From positions 1-35,609 of the forward strand of contig UPZS01000022.1 in NCBI GenBank assembly GCA_900538905.1: a DNA stretch of 35,609 nucleotides. The letters are read 5' to 3'. Below the pieces are notes generated by a model. It was not told where the DNA came from, did not search any database, and was given only the letters and a program-made list of their open reading frames with translations. The position numbers were made by a program, and so were the translations under genes. Of the stretch, positions 24,715-32,810 are shown piece by piece. Every line of letters begins with the position of its first letter. Within the stretch, counting starts at the first letter, position 1. The stretch is from an uncultured Sutterella sp. (GTDB taxonomy: Bacteria; Pseudomonadota; Gammaproteobacteria; Burkholderiales; Burkholderiaceae_F).

Positions 24715-25707
24715 TTACCATGCGTAAGCTTCGGGTGCCTCGCCGCCCGGTCCCGGGAAGATCGTGTCAAGTTCTGCCAGATCCTCCGGTTTGAGCTTCA
24801 GATTAAGTGCTCGCACTGAGTCTTCCAGTTGTTCCAGCGTACGCGGTCCGACAATCGGACATGTGACGACCGGATTGCTCAGTACCCATGCAAGCGCAAC
24901 GTCGGCTGGATCAACGCCACGCTTTTCGCAGAAGGCTTCATAAGCGGAAACGCGTTCCCTAAACATAGGATCGCGGATCGGTAGCGACGGTTTGCCGCGG
25001 CGAGATCGCTCGGCCGCCTTCTTGAGTGCTCCGGCCAAAAGTCCTCCATCAAGCGGACTGTAGGTCAAAAGTCCCATGCCTTCGTACCGGCAGGCCGGAA
25101 TCACTTCGAGCTCAATTGAACGGCACGCCAGGTTGTAGCGGCTTTGTTCGCTTACCAGTCCCATCATGTGTCGGCGCCATTTTGCCTCGCCTTGCGCCGC
25201 AGCTAATCCCCAACCCGGAAAGTTGCAACTTCCTACATACAGAACCTTGCCTTGCTCGATGAGTACGTCAACGGCCTGCCAGATTTCCTCCCAAGGCGTA
25301 TCGCGATCAATGTGATGGAACTGATAAAGATCAATATGGTCGGTCTTCAGACGTCGCAAACTGTCCTCGCAGGCCTGGCGAATATGGTAGGCCGACAAGC
25401 GGCGGCCGTTCGGGCCCGGAATCATGGGCTGATAGAGCTTCGTTGCCAGCACCACTTCATTGCGCTTGCCGCTTTGAGCGAGCCACTCGCCCACGATCTT
25501 TTCCGAGATGCCGTATCCGAGCGGAATGTCCGGCCGCTGCGGACCACCGTAGACGTCAGCCGTATCGATGAAATTGATGCCCAAATCGGCAGCTCGATCC
25601 ATGATTTCAAAGGCGGATTTCTTGTCCGTACAGTCTCCGAAATTCATCGTGCCCAAGCATAAGCGGCTCACGTACAAGCCTGTGCGACCGAGTTTTTTGT
25701 ATTGCAT
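24715..25707 (-). CDS. Aldo/keto reductase
   Basis: NADPH-dependent oxidoreductase of 330 residues with a TIM-barrel fold. The catalytic tetrad is visible: Asp48 (INFIDTADVYG), Tyr53, Lys90 (VVLATK) and His131 (LYQFHHID). The C-terminal cofactor region PIVGPRTLEQLEDSV matches the family. The start ATG at 25707 (MQYKKLGRTGLYVS) has AGGAG 6 nt upstream and is chosen over a frame that extends to 25953, whose additional residues have no family similarity. It resembles the YghZ/Tas-like group; the natural substrate is unknown. It converges with the flavoprotein and diverges from the small acidic protein. Confidence 0.93.
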   Translation of the reverse strand: MQYKKLGRTGLYVSRLCLGTMNFGDCTDKKSAFEIMDRAADLGINFIDTADVYGGPQRPDIPLGYGISEKIVGEWLAQSGKRNEVVLATKLYQPMIPGPNGRRLSAYHIRQACEDSLRRLKTDHIDLYQFHHIDRDTPWEEIWQAVDVLIEQGKVLYVGSCNFPGWGLAAAQGEAKWRRHMMGLVSEQSRYNLACRSIELEVIPACRYEGMGLLTYSPLDGGLLAGALKKAAERSRRGKPSLPIRDPMFRERVSAYEAFCEKRGVDPADVALAWVLSNPVVTCPIVGPRTLEQLEDSVRALNLKLKPEDLAELDTIFPGPGGEAPEAYAW

Positions 25708-25901
25708 CTCTCGCTCCTGAAAAGAATCCAGATGAGAGAAGTCTAGGTACGGAACTTGTTCGAGGTCTTTGGAATAATCCGAAAAGCGTGCCCGATACGT
25801 GCAAGTTGCAGAGCAAATCGGAAACCGTTGCCTTAAGGCTTGCTTTGGGTTGCACGGGTACACTGCGGAGCTGACAGTTTTTTTCAAACAGGAACCTTCC
25901 C

Positions 25902-26189
25902 ATGTCAGACCGCATTCAGTCCGAATGGTTTGCCGCCACACTTGAAGACGCACTTGAAACCCTCGAAGAGGCAGTTCGTCTTCTTCGCGAAGATCCCCGC
26001 AAGGCCCAGGGCGTTCTCGAGCACGAAGTAACGCTTGCCTATGCCAAGCTCAACTACGCCGTCAACACGGCTTACGACGGTCCCGCCGCGCTTGAGACCG
26101 TAGAAGACGACAACGAACTTACCGCCTGGCCTAAGTGCATGCCCTTTGCACTTCCCGCCAAAGACGACGATTCCGAACCTTCTGCTTAA
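25902..26189 (+). CDS. Small acidic protein of unknown function
   Basis: A 95-residue soluble protein I do not recognise. Helix-forming and acidic at the start (FAATLEDALETLEEAVRLLRED), then HEVTLAYAKLNYAVNTAYDG and a disordered acidic C terminus (PAKDDDSEPSA). No signal peptide or motif. The ATG at 25902 has AGGAA 7 nt upstream. It ends 12 bp before the lipoprotein gene, so both likely share a transcript that ends at 26793-26823. Coding status is supported by codon use and spacing, not by homology. Confidence 0.75.
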   Translation: MSDRIQSEWFAATLEDALETLEEAVRLLREDPRKAQGVLEHEVTLAYAKLNYAVNTAYDGPAALETVEDDNELTAWPKCMPFALPAKDDDSEPSA

Positions 26190-26201
26190 GTTTAAAAAGC
26201 C

Positions 26202-26768
26202 ATGCAACTGCTGAAATTTGTACCCGTTGCGGCAGCCGTTCTCACGCTTGCGGCCTGCAGCTCCGTCAACACCAAACTCGTTCACGATACGGTGCTTCCA
26301 GAATACAGCCCTGCCGCCAATATGGGCGATGTGCTCGACGTCTGGGCCGCCTGCAAAAAGGGAACTCAGAAATGGACTGAAATCAAAGAAGACGGCAAGC
26401 CCGTGGTGGTGCAGTTCGAATGTTCCGCTCAGGATTTACTGGATCTCAACAATACCATTCTGGAAAATTCCCGCACAATCAAGCGTATGCGTGAGCTCTT
26501 CGAGTTTGATGACATCAAGTACCGCGCGCAGTTTGTGGTCAAGAGCGACGGCTCGGGATTTGATCTCGGCGGACAATACAACGACTACGTCTGGAAGGAC
26601 GGCAAGAAGGCTACGCGCGAAGCTGAATTCCTGAAGCTTGCCTACGACGGCAGTCTTGCAACCGATCCCCTGCAGTACATCGACAACCCCGAAAAACTGT
26701 CGTTTACCGTGGAAAGTTATGCGCAGATCCTCGGCCCGTTCTATCTGGAGATGCGACAAGCTCGCTAG
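26202..26768 (+). CDS. Putative lipoprotein of unknown function
   Basis: A 188-residue protein with a lipoprotein signal: a short positively charged start, a hydrophobic stretch and lipobox LAAC with Cys19 as the acylation site, followed by Ser-Ser, so outer-membrane sorting is likely. The mature part is charged and mixed alpha/beta (KPVVVQFECSAQDLLDLNN, RTIKRMRELFEFDD, KYRAQFVVKSDGSGFDLGG). I find no known family. It is the second gene of a two-gene unit with the acidic protein; the pairing suggests a shared envelope role, which is inference. Confidence 0.8.
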   Translation: MQLLKFVPVAAAVLTLAACSSVNTKLVHDTVLPEYSPAANMGDVLDVWAACKKGTQKWTEIKEDGKPVVVQFECSAQDLLDLNNTILENSRTIKRMRELFEFDDIKYRAQFVVKSDGSGFDLGGQYNDYVWKDGKKATREAEFLKLAYDGSLATDPLQYIDNPEKLSFTVESYAQILGPFYLEMRQAR

Positions 26769-26792
26769 TGCAATCTGACCTTCCGATACCGC

Positions 26793-26823
26793 AAACCCGA
26801 GATTTTCAGGTCTCGGGTTTTTC
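26793..26823 (+). terminator. Terminator of the lipoprotein operon
   Basis: A perfect 10-bp stem AAACCCGAGA/TCTCGGGTTT (26793-26802 with 26811-26820, eight-base loop) runs into a T tract. On the minus strand only three T residues follow, so it mainly ends the plus-strand operon. Confidence 0.85.
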
Positions 26824-26829
26824 AATTCG

Positions 26830-27465
26830 TCAAATCGTTTTCCAGTAGGCAAGCGCCCGAATGGGCTCCTCCCTGAAGCTCCACTTATGCTCGGCTGCAA
26901 GCGTCCAGCCCGTCTTTTCGTAATACTGCCAGTTGCAGTGCGAATCGGTGAAGAGGATCACGTCCCGGATGCCGCAGCGACGCATTTCGTCAAACGTGTC
27001 GTCAATCAGAAGGCGAGCCATACCCCGACCCTGGTACAAAGGCGACGTCATCAAAAGCTTAAGCTCGCCCTGCCATTTAAAGCCTTTGGCAATCATGTCT
27101 GCCTTGAGCTTACGGTTGGCTTCGTTGATGAGATCATTAAACTCCACGGACTCCAGACCGAAAGGCGTGCTACGCAGGCGCGATTCCATGACGGCGGCAG
27201 CCTGACGAAAAGCGCTCGGATCTTGAAGCCCCTGCTCCTGCGGAGCATTTTGATAGAACACCGACCCCAGATAGGCGGCAATGTCGCCGTTTTCGCGAAT
27301 CACGCGCAACCGATTGCAGGCCAGAGCCGAGCCCGCAATGTACAAGTCGGAAATATCCCTTTTTTCCTGTTCGGAGCCTTCGAGCTCCCAGCCCCACAGT
27401 TCGTCAAAAAGCTTGGCAACGCCTTCAAAGTCCTGATCCTGCCAAGCGGAAATCACTGCGCTCAA
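26830..27465 (-). CDS. GNAT-family N-acetyltransferase
   Basis: A 211-residue acetyltransferase with the acetyl-CoA loop LYQGRGMARLLIDD (Q/RxxGxG/A type) near residue 140 and the following DVILFTDSHCNWQYYEKTGW. The acceptor substrate is unknown. The start is a TTG at 27465 overlapping the TGA of the hemolysin III-like gene (TTGA), with a GGGGTGA-like sequence just upstream; an in-frame GTG at 27456 is the alternative. The overlap implies translational coupling to the upstream membrane protein. Confidence 0.88.
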   Translation of the reverse strand: MSAVISAWQDQDFEGVAKLFDELWGWELEGSEQEKRDISDLYIAGSALACNRLRVIRENGDIAAYLGSVFYQNAPQEQGLQDPSAFRQAAAVMESRLRSTPFGLESVEFNDLINEANRKLKADMIAKGFKWQGELKLLMTSPLYQGRGMARLLIDDTFDEMRRCGIRDVILFTDSHCNWQYYEKTGWTLAAEHKWSFREEPIRALAYWKTI

Positions 27466-28145
27466 ACATTCACCCCGGGAATCACGTAAAAGAGGACGCT
27501 GAAAAACTGCAGCGTCGTGCCGGCAAAGACAAAAGTGTGCCAGATAGCGTGAGAAAAGGGAATTCGTTCAAAAATGTAGAAAACTACACCGACCGTATAG
27601 GCAAGACCTCCGGCCACCAGCAGCGCCAAACCGGTCGAATCAAGCGTTGAGACGAGCGGGTCGATGACAAAGACTGCTAGCCACCCCATGGAGAGATAGA
27701 GCAGACAGTTGATCCAGTCGGCCTTGTGCAGCAGTACAGCCTGCAGCGAAATACCCGCAATTGCAATAAGCCACACCGCGCACAGCAGCGCGATGCCGGT
27801 GTAACCCTGAAGTGTGATCAGGCAAAACGGCGTGTAGGAGCCCGCAATCAGTACATAAATCATGGAGTGATCCAGATACTGCAGAACCTTTTTGGCTCGG
27901 GGATTGGGAATGGAGTGATACAAGGTCGAGGCGGTGTAGAGAAACACCATGCTCGCGCCGAAGATGCTCACCGCAGCCACAACCTTGGGAGAGCCCGAAT
28001 ACAACACGGCAAAAGCCACCAGGACGGCAAGCCCCGCAATCGAAAGCAGAGCCGCCACGCCGTGCGTTACCGCGTTGGCGATTTCTTCGCCCACGGTGTA
28101 CTGCGCGACCCCGGCGGGCCGCGTCAACATCGCCTTGATTGACAT
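27462..28145 (-). CDS. Hemolysin III / PAQR family membrane protein
   Basis: A 227-residue protein with seven hydrophobic segments and the HlyIII/PAQR metal-site residues: VTHGVAALLSIAG near the N terminus, STLYHSIPNPRAKKVLQYLDHSMIY (shown in part: Ser, His and Asp conserved) and HAIWHTFVFAG near the C terminus. Bacterial members (YqfA, YplQ) affect membrane-lipid or energy homeostasis; true hemolysin activity is doubtful. The ATG at 28145 fits the family; the frame extends to 28256 but the additional residues look untranslated. It overlaps the GNAT gene by the TTGA junction. Confidence 0.9.
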   Translation of the reverse strand: MSIKAMLTRPAGVAQYTVGEEIANAVTHGVAALLSIAGLAVLVAFAVLYSGSPKVVAAVSIFGASMVFLYTASTLYHSIPNPRAKKVLQYLDHSMIYVLIAGSYTPFCLITLQGYTGIALLCAVWLIAIAGISLQAVLLHKADWINCLLYLSMGWLAVFVIDPLVSTLDSTGLALLVAGGLAYTVGVVFYIFERIPFSHAIWHTFVFAGTTLQFFSVLFYVIPGVNV

Positions 28146-28312
28146 GATCGGAATTCTTCTTGTTCGTTGTATTGAATCACAGGGCGAAACCGACCGAGAT
28201 CTCGATCTCACGCCTTCAACGAATCTTAGAAGCGATAAATGACAACCGACGCACACGTCAAAACGTCAGTTGGTAACAAAGCATTTCATCCGTTCGGATG
28301 ATGTCCGGCCGA

Positions 28313-29323
28313 TCAAAGGATGACAGGTTCGGGTTCGAGTTCCACACCAAAGCGGTACTTGACATTGCGTGCCACTTCTTCGGCAAGAGCCTTGATTTCG
28401 GCACCGGTCGCGCCGCCATAGTTGACGAGGATGAGCGCCTGACGTTCATAAACACCCGCCTGCCCCATACGCTTTCCCTTAAGGCCGCATGCCTCAATGA
28501 GCCAGCCTGCGGCTATTTTGGCGCGTGCTCCGCCCAAAGGGTAGCTCACAAGAGACGGCGTCTCTTCGAGCAGATGCAGCATCTTGGTGCGCGTAACCAC
28601 CGGGTTTTTAAAGAAACTGCCGGCATTGGGAAGCACCTTGGGATCGGGAAGCTTGCGTGCACGCACCGCACGCACGGCCTCTTCAAGTTCCTTGGCGGAT
28701 TCGGGACGGCGATCGCCGAAAATGGCTTCGAGCTCCTTGTATCCGTAGACAGGGCTAAACGTCTTTGGGAGCGCAAAAAGAACGGAAGTGACGATCAGAT
28801 TCTTTTCGATCGTCTTAAAGCGACTTGCGCGATAACCGTAGTCGCAGTCTTCGGCTGACAACACGCGCATGGCACGGCGATCGGGATCGAAGCATTCGAC
28901 TTCAACGATATGCTCGGCCACTTCAACGCCGTAGGCGCCGATATTCTGCACCGCCGCACCGCCGACCGTGCCAGGAATTGCCGCCAGATTTTCAATGCCG
29001 TACCAACCGCTTTCAATTGCATGCCGCACGAAATCATCCCATACGATGCCGGCCGACACCTTGACGAAATAGAATCTGTCGTTTTCGTCCGTCACCTCGA
29101 TCGTGCCGCCCTTCATGTGCAGCACAAGACCTTCGAAGTCCTTGGTAAAGAGCGTATTCGAGCCGCCTCCGAGCACAAAACGGGGAAGCTGTCCGTAGCG
29201 CGGATCGGCAAGCACCGAGCGAATGTCCTCGGGCGTGCAGACTTCTGCGAAATATTGCGCGCTGACATCAACCGCAAACGTGTTGTAGGACTTAAGACTG
29301 ACGCTCTTTTCAACGGTGGGCAT
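28313..29323 (-). CDS. murB: UDP-N-acetylenolpyruvoylglucosamine reductase (MurB)
   Basis: Cytoplasmic FAD enzyme that reduces UDP-GlcNAc enolpyruvate to UDP-MurNAc with NADPH in peptidoglycan synthesis. 336 residues, type I as in E. coli (342). Landmarks are NTFAVDV, VLGGGSNTLFT, IPGTVGGAAVQNIGAYG, Arg165 in YGYRASRFK and the proton-donating Ser236 in LPNAGSFFKNP. The ATG at 29323 has GAGGGAG about 4 nt upstream. A perfect TATAAT on the minus strand (complement of 29366-29371) lies about 40 bp before it. No other cell-wall gene is adjacent. Confidence 0.96.
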   Translation of the reverse strand: MPTVEKSVSLKSYNTFAVDVSAQYFAEVCTPEDIRSVLADPRYGQLPRFVLGGGSNTLFTKDFEGLVLHMKGGTIEVTDENDRFYFVKVSAGIVWDDFVRHAIESGWYGIENLAAIPGTVGGAAVQNIGAYGVEVAEHIVEVECFDPDRRAMRVLSAEDCDYGYRASRFKTIEKNLIVTSVLFALPKTFSPVYGYKELEAIFGDRRPESAKELEEAVRAVRARKLPDPKVLPNAGSFFKNPVVTRTKMLHLLEETPSLVSYPLGGARAKIAAGWLIEACGLKGKRMGQAGVYERQALILVNYGGATGAEIKALAEEVARNVKYRFGVELEPEPVIL

Positions 29324-29365
29324 AAAACTCCCTCAATCTGCTATGGATCGATCTTCTTTTGCCCG

Positions 29366-29371
29366 ATTATA
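29366..29371 (-). promoter_or_regulatory. -10 element for murB
   Basis: Perfect TATAAT on the minus strand, giving an expected transcript start near 29359 and a leader of about 36 nt. The -35 region is poor (TTGCAA at the complement of 29394-29399 is spaced too far at 22 bp). Confidence 0.45.
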
Positions 29372-29428
29372 GGCGGTCAGCGGGATGGCACTTTTGCAAA
29401 TGCCCGCCCCTGAAACACTTGGTTTCGC

Positions 29429-31351
29429 TTAGGACAGAGCCGCTTCGATCTTGGCACGGATGTGTGCCGGATCGAGACCACTGCGGGTCATCAGCACTTC
29501 GGTGTTGCCGTGATCTATAAAGACGTCGGGAATGCCGAATATGAGCGTACGCGTCGTTTGACCGGCCTCGCTCAGGAATTCGAGCACGGCGGAACCCGCG
29601 CCGCCCGCCTTGATGCCTTCTTCGGCCGTCACCAGCAAGTCATGCTCGGCAGCGGCCTTGAGCACTGCTTCTTCGTCAAGAGGCTTGACAAAGCGCATGT
29701 CGACGAGCGTTGCGTCAAGCACCTCAGCCACTTCAGTCAGGCGCCAGACCATGGAACCGAAGGCCAGAATCGCCACGCGCTTGCCCTTGGGTGCCGAAGT
29801 CGTCCGCACTGTCTTGCTCTTGCCGATTTCGACCGTCTCTGTGTCAGCCGTGACTTCCACCCCAGGTCCTGTTCCTCGCGGGTAACGCACAGCCACAGGC
29901 GTTTGCAGCGTCCAAGCTGTGTTCAACAGCAAACGCATTTCGTTTTCGTCGCTCGGCGTGATCACCGTCATATTCGGCAACGACCGCAGGAATGCGATGT
30001 CAAAGAGGCCGTGGTGCGTGCGTCCGTCGGCACCCACCAAGCCCGCGCGATCGATCGCAAAGAGTACCGGCAGATCCTGGATAGCAACGTCGTGCACAAT
30101 CTGATCATAGGCGCGCTGTGCGAACGTCGAATAGATCGCCACCACTGGGTGAATGCCCGCACAGGCCAGCCCCGCGGCAAACGTCACCGCGTGCTGCTCA
30201 GCAATGGCCACATCGCGGTAGCGTTCGGGAAATCTCTTTTCGAATTCCACCAGACCGGAGCCTTCGCGCATCGCGGGCGTAATCGCATAGAGCGTCTTGT
30301 CACGCTCAGCTGTGTCGCAGATCCAGTCTGAAAACAGCTGCGTGTAGGTCTTCTTCGTGGGTGCGGCAGACGGTTGAATGCCCACGACAGGATCAAACTT
30401 GCCCACACCGTGGTAGAGCGTCGGATCGTCTTCGGCAGGCTTATACCCTTTTCCCTTCTTCGTCTTGACGTGCAAAACGATCGGACCGTCAAGCGCCTTC
30501 AGGTTCTTGAGAAAGCTCACAAGCCCGGTCACGTCGTGACCATCAATCGGGCCGAAGTAATTGATGTCAAAACTTGAAAACAGCGTTGAGGGCGGCGACA
30601 GAAAATTGACGGTCTGCTTTTCCACTCGCTTGGCAAAATCCCACAGGAGCGGCACGGGCTTGAGGATGGACTTCGAGATCTCACGAGCCTTCCAGACGGG
30701 CGCCGTGCTCACGAGCTTGGCCAGATGACCCGACAGCGCTCCTGCCGGAGGCGAAATCGAGTGGTCGTTGTCGTTGAGAATGATAAGTAGCTTGAGGTCC
30801 TTCTTGTAGACACCCGCGTGATTGAGCGCTTCCACGGCCATACCGCCCGTAAGAGCACCGTCACCGATCACTGCGATGTGCCAGCGGTCCTTCTTGCCAT
30901 TGAGGCTGTCAGCAACAGCCATACCGAGTGCGGCAGAAATTGACGTCGAGGAATGCGCCGTACCGAAGGCGTCGTACGGGCTTTCGCTGCGCTTCGGAAA
31001 ACCGGAAATGCCGTCGGTCTGGCGCAGCGTGGCCATCGCATCGCGTCTGCCGGTGAGAATCTTGTGGGCATAAGCCTGGTGGCCAACGTCCCAAACAATG
31101 GCGTCTTCGGGGGTGTTGAAAACGTAATGAAGCGCGATTGCCAATTCCGTGGCACCGAGCGAACTCGACAAGTGACCGCCCGTCTTGCTGACGCTTTCGA
31201 CCATGAAATCGCGAAGTGCGCGCGCGAGCACCGGAAGCTCTGAGACGGGGAGCTTGCGCAGATCGGCTGGAGAATTGATCGACTCCAGCATTTCCTTTCG
31301 TTCGTCAGGCGTGAGCATGCGCACCACCTGCGTCGTATCTCGCTGATCCAT
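29429..31351 (-). CDS. dxs: 1-deoxy-D-xylulose-5-phosphate synthase
   Basis: Thiamine diphosphate enzyme joining pyruvate and glyceraldehyde 3-phosphate, the first step of the non-mevalonate isoprenoid pathway. 640 residues. Landmarks are GGHLSSSLGATELAIALHYVF (active-site His), VWDVGHQAYAHKILTGR, the TPP loop VIGDGALTGGMAVEALNHAG, and YRDVAIAEQHAVTFAAGLA. The ATG at 31351 overlaps the ispA stop (TGATG) and has AGGAAA about 8 nt upstream, so it is preferred to the TTG one codon earlier. Last gene of the xseB-ispA-dxs operon, the order known in many proteobacteria. Confidence 0.97.
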   Translation of the reverse strand: MDQRDTTQVVRMLTPDERKEMLESINSPADLRKLPVSELPVLARALRDFMVESVSKTGGHLSSSLGATELAIALHYVFNTPEDAIVWDVGHQAYAHKILTGRRDAMATLRQTDGISGFPKRSESPYDAFGTAHSSTSISAALGMAVADSLNGKKDRWHIAVIGDGALTGGMAVEALNHAGVYKKDLKLLIILNDNDHSISPPAGALSGHLAKLVSTAPVWKAREISKSILKPVPLLWDFAKRVEKQTVNFLSPPSTLFSSFDINYFGPIDGHDVTGLVSFLKNLKALDGPIVLHVKTKKGKGYKPAEDDPTLYHGVGKFDPVVGIQPSAAPTKKTYTQLFSDWICDTAERDKTLYAITPAMREGSGLVEFEKRFPERYRDVAIAEQHAVTFAAGLACAGIHPVVAIYSTFAQRAYDQIVHDVAIQDLPVLFAIDRAGLVGADGRTHHGLFDIAFLRSLPNMTVITPSDENEMRLLLNTAWTLQTPVAVRYPRGTGPGVEVTADTETVEIGKSKTVRTTSAPKGKRVAILAFGSMVWRLTEVAEVLDATLVDMRFVKPLDEEAVLKAAAEHDLLVTAEEGIKAGGAGSAVLEFLSEAGQTTRTLIFGIPDVFIDHGNTEVLMTRSGLDPAHIRAKIEAALS

Positions 31352-32274
31352 CAATATTTCCTGTTGGTCACAAAAGCGGCGGCGCCGGCCAAAAGACGAA
31401 GTGCCATATCTTCAAAACAGCCTTTGGCAGCCAGTGTCTGCAGAGCCACTCCGGCTTCGTGTTCCATTTCGCGGGCGAGTTTGCGAGCCGCGTCAAGCCC
31501 CATCAGCGAGACGAACGTGGGTTTGTCGTGGGCGTCATCCTTGCCGGAAGTTTTACCGAGCGTCGCCGTGTCGGCCGTGACGTCCAAAATGTCGTCGATC
31601 ACCTGAAAAGCCAGTCCCAGAGCCTTGGCGTAACGATTGAGTTCGAATTCAGCGGCAGCAAAGAGTTCCGGCTTGCCGGCAAGCGCACCCATTCGAACGC
31701 TAGCCAGAATCAGGGCGCCCGTCTTGAGACTGTGCATATGGCGCAATGAAGCCTCGTTGAGGCTCTTTCCTACGCTCAGAAGGTCAATTGCCTGCCCGCC
31801 GCACATGCCATCGCGCCCGCTCGAATAGGCAAGCTCCTGCATGAGCCTGACCTTGACGGCGGGAGCCACCTGCGTTCGGGCAATGCGCAGGAAAGCTTCG
31901 GGCTGCAGTGCGTCGCCCGCTAGCATTGCCACCGCTTCGCCGTATTTCACGTGAGCCGTGGGTTTGCCGCGCCGCAGGACATCGTTGTCCATGGCGGGCA
32001 TATCATCGTGCACCAGAGAGTATCCGTGAACGTATTCCACCGCGAGCGCTAGTTCGTCCAGATCGCTTTCCCGCGCTTGCGTCAGCCGACCGGCTGCGTA
32101 CACAAGCATGGCGCGCATTCTTTTGCCGCCGTCCAAAACAGCGTAGCGCATCGCTTCGGTGAGCGTTCCGAGACTGCCGTCGCGCGCATCCAGCGCCGCT
32201 TCGGCGACACCTTCGAAATGCCCGCGTTGTTCCCGAGACCAAACCTCATATTCGGCCTTGTCAGCTTCCATCAC
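31351..32274 (-). CDS. ispA: Farnesyl diphosphate synthase (polyprenyl synthetase)
   Basis: Condenses isopentenyl diphosphate with dimethylallyl/geranyl diphosphate to farnesyl diphosphate. 307 residues. The first aspartate-rich motif is HDDMPAMD (Asp90, 91, 96), the second QVIDDILD (Asp227, 228, 231); GGKRMRAML and GGQAIDL are also typical. The GTG at 32274 has GGGAGG 6-7 nt upstream and the ATG right after it is spaced 10 nt, so the GTG is slightly favoured; the difference is one residue. It sits between xseB (12-bp gap) and dxs (overlap), forming one operon. Confidence 0.96.
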   Translation of the reverse strand: MMEADKAEYEVWSREQRGHFEGVAEAALDARDGSLGTLTEAMRYAVLDGGKRMRAMLVYAAGRLTQARESDLDELALAVEYVHGYSLVHDDMPAMDNDVLRRGKPTAHVKYGEAVAMLAGDALQPEAFLRIARTQVAPAVKVRLMQELAYSSGRDGMCGGQAIDLLSVGKSLNEASLRHMHSLKTGALILASVRMGALAGKPELFAAAEFELNRYAKALGLAFQVIDDILDVTADTATLGKTSGKDDAHDKPTFVSLMGLDAARKLAREMEHEAGVALQTLAAKGCFEDMALRLLAGAAAFVTNRKY

Positions 32275-32286
32275 AGCAACACCTCC

Positions 32287-32523
32287 CTATTGCAAAGCCG
32301 TCGTATCGCCCGAGCCGTTGTTTTGAGCTTCCAGTTTGCGAACGCGAGTCTCGGCATCTTCGAGCTTAGCCCGGCACAGATTCACCAGTTCGGTTCCGCG
32401 CGTATAGGCTTCCACGCTCTCTTCGAGGGCAAGCTTGCCCTCTTCCATCTTGCGGACAAGAGCTTCGAGTTCAGCCATCGCCTCTTCAAAAGTCGGTGTT
32501 TTCTCGTTTGCAGTCTGGGTCAT
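32287..32523 (-). CDS. xseB: Exodeoxyribonuclease VII small subunit
   Basis: Small subunit of the single-strand-specific exonuclease VII. From the ATG at 32523 it has 78 residues, near the 80 of E. coli XseB. The core TFEEAMAELEALVRKMEEG, LALEESVEAYTRGTELVNLC, and KLEDAETRVRKLE matches the family's helical coiled-coil. The frame stays open to 32634 with alternative starts at 32577 and a GTG near 32571; none has a well-spaced ribosome-binding site, so the true start is uncertain. First gene of xseB-ispA-dxs; the large subunit XseA is not in the window. Confidence 0.9.
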   Translation of the reverse strand: MTQTANEKTPTFEEAMAELEALVRKMEEGKLALEESVEAYTRGTELVNLCRAKLEDAETRVRKLEAQNNGSGDTTALQ

Positions 32524-32698
32524 AGCAGAAGCGGTGTTGTCGGTGAACAATTCACTCGAAAACGACACCGTATCCATCTCCGTTTTTTTTCGAATTGTCG
32601 GGCGAGCCGCTTGAAAAAAGCCCACGACTCGCAACTTAGCCTTCGGATTTTATCTCACCGTGCTTTTCTTGACCTGAAAAACGCTCAGCTTCCCGATT

Positions 32699-32724
32699 AT
32701 GCGGCTTTCAGAGCTTTGCCGCAT
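32699..32724. other. Hairpin between xseB and the efflux gene
   Basis: ATGCGGC and GCCGCAT pair (7 bp, 12-base loop), followed by a GGAAATTTCC palindrome (32725-32734). It lies in the divergent intergenic region, about 90 bp before the efflux gene. No T run; possible operator or leader structure. Confidence 0.35.
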
Positions 32725-32810
32725 GGAAATTTCCTTCACTAGTCTTGCGAACTTCTTCTCCAATGCACTGCGATACAATGCGGCGCAACCTACTGAAGAA
32801 CAAAAAGAAA

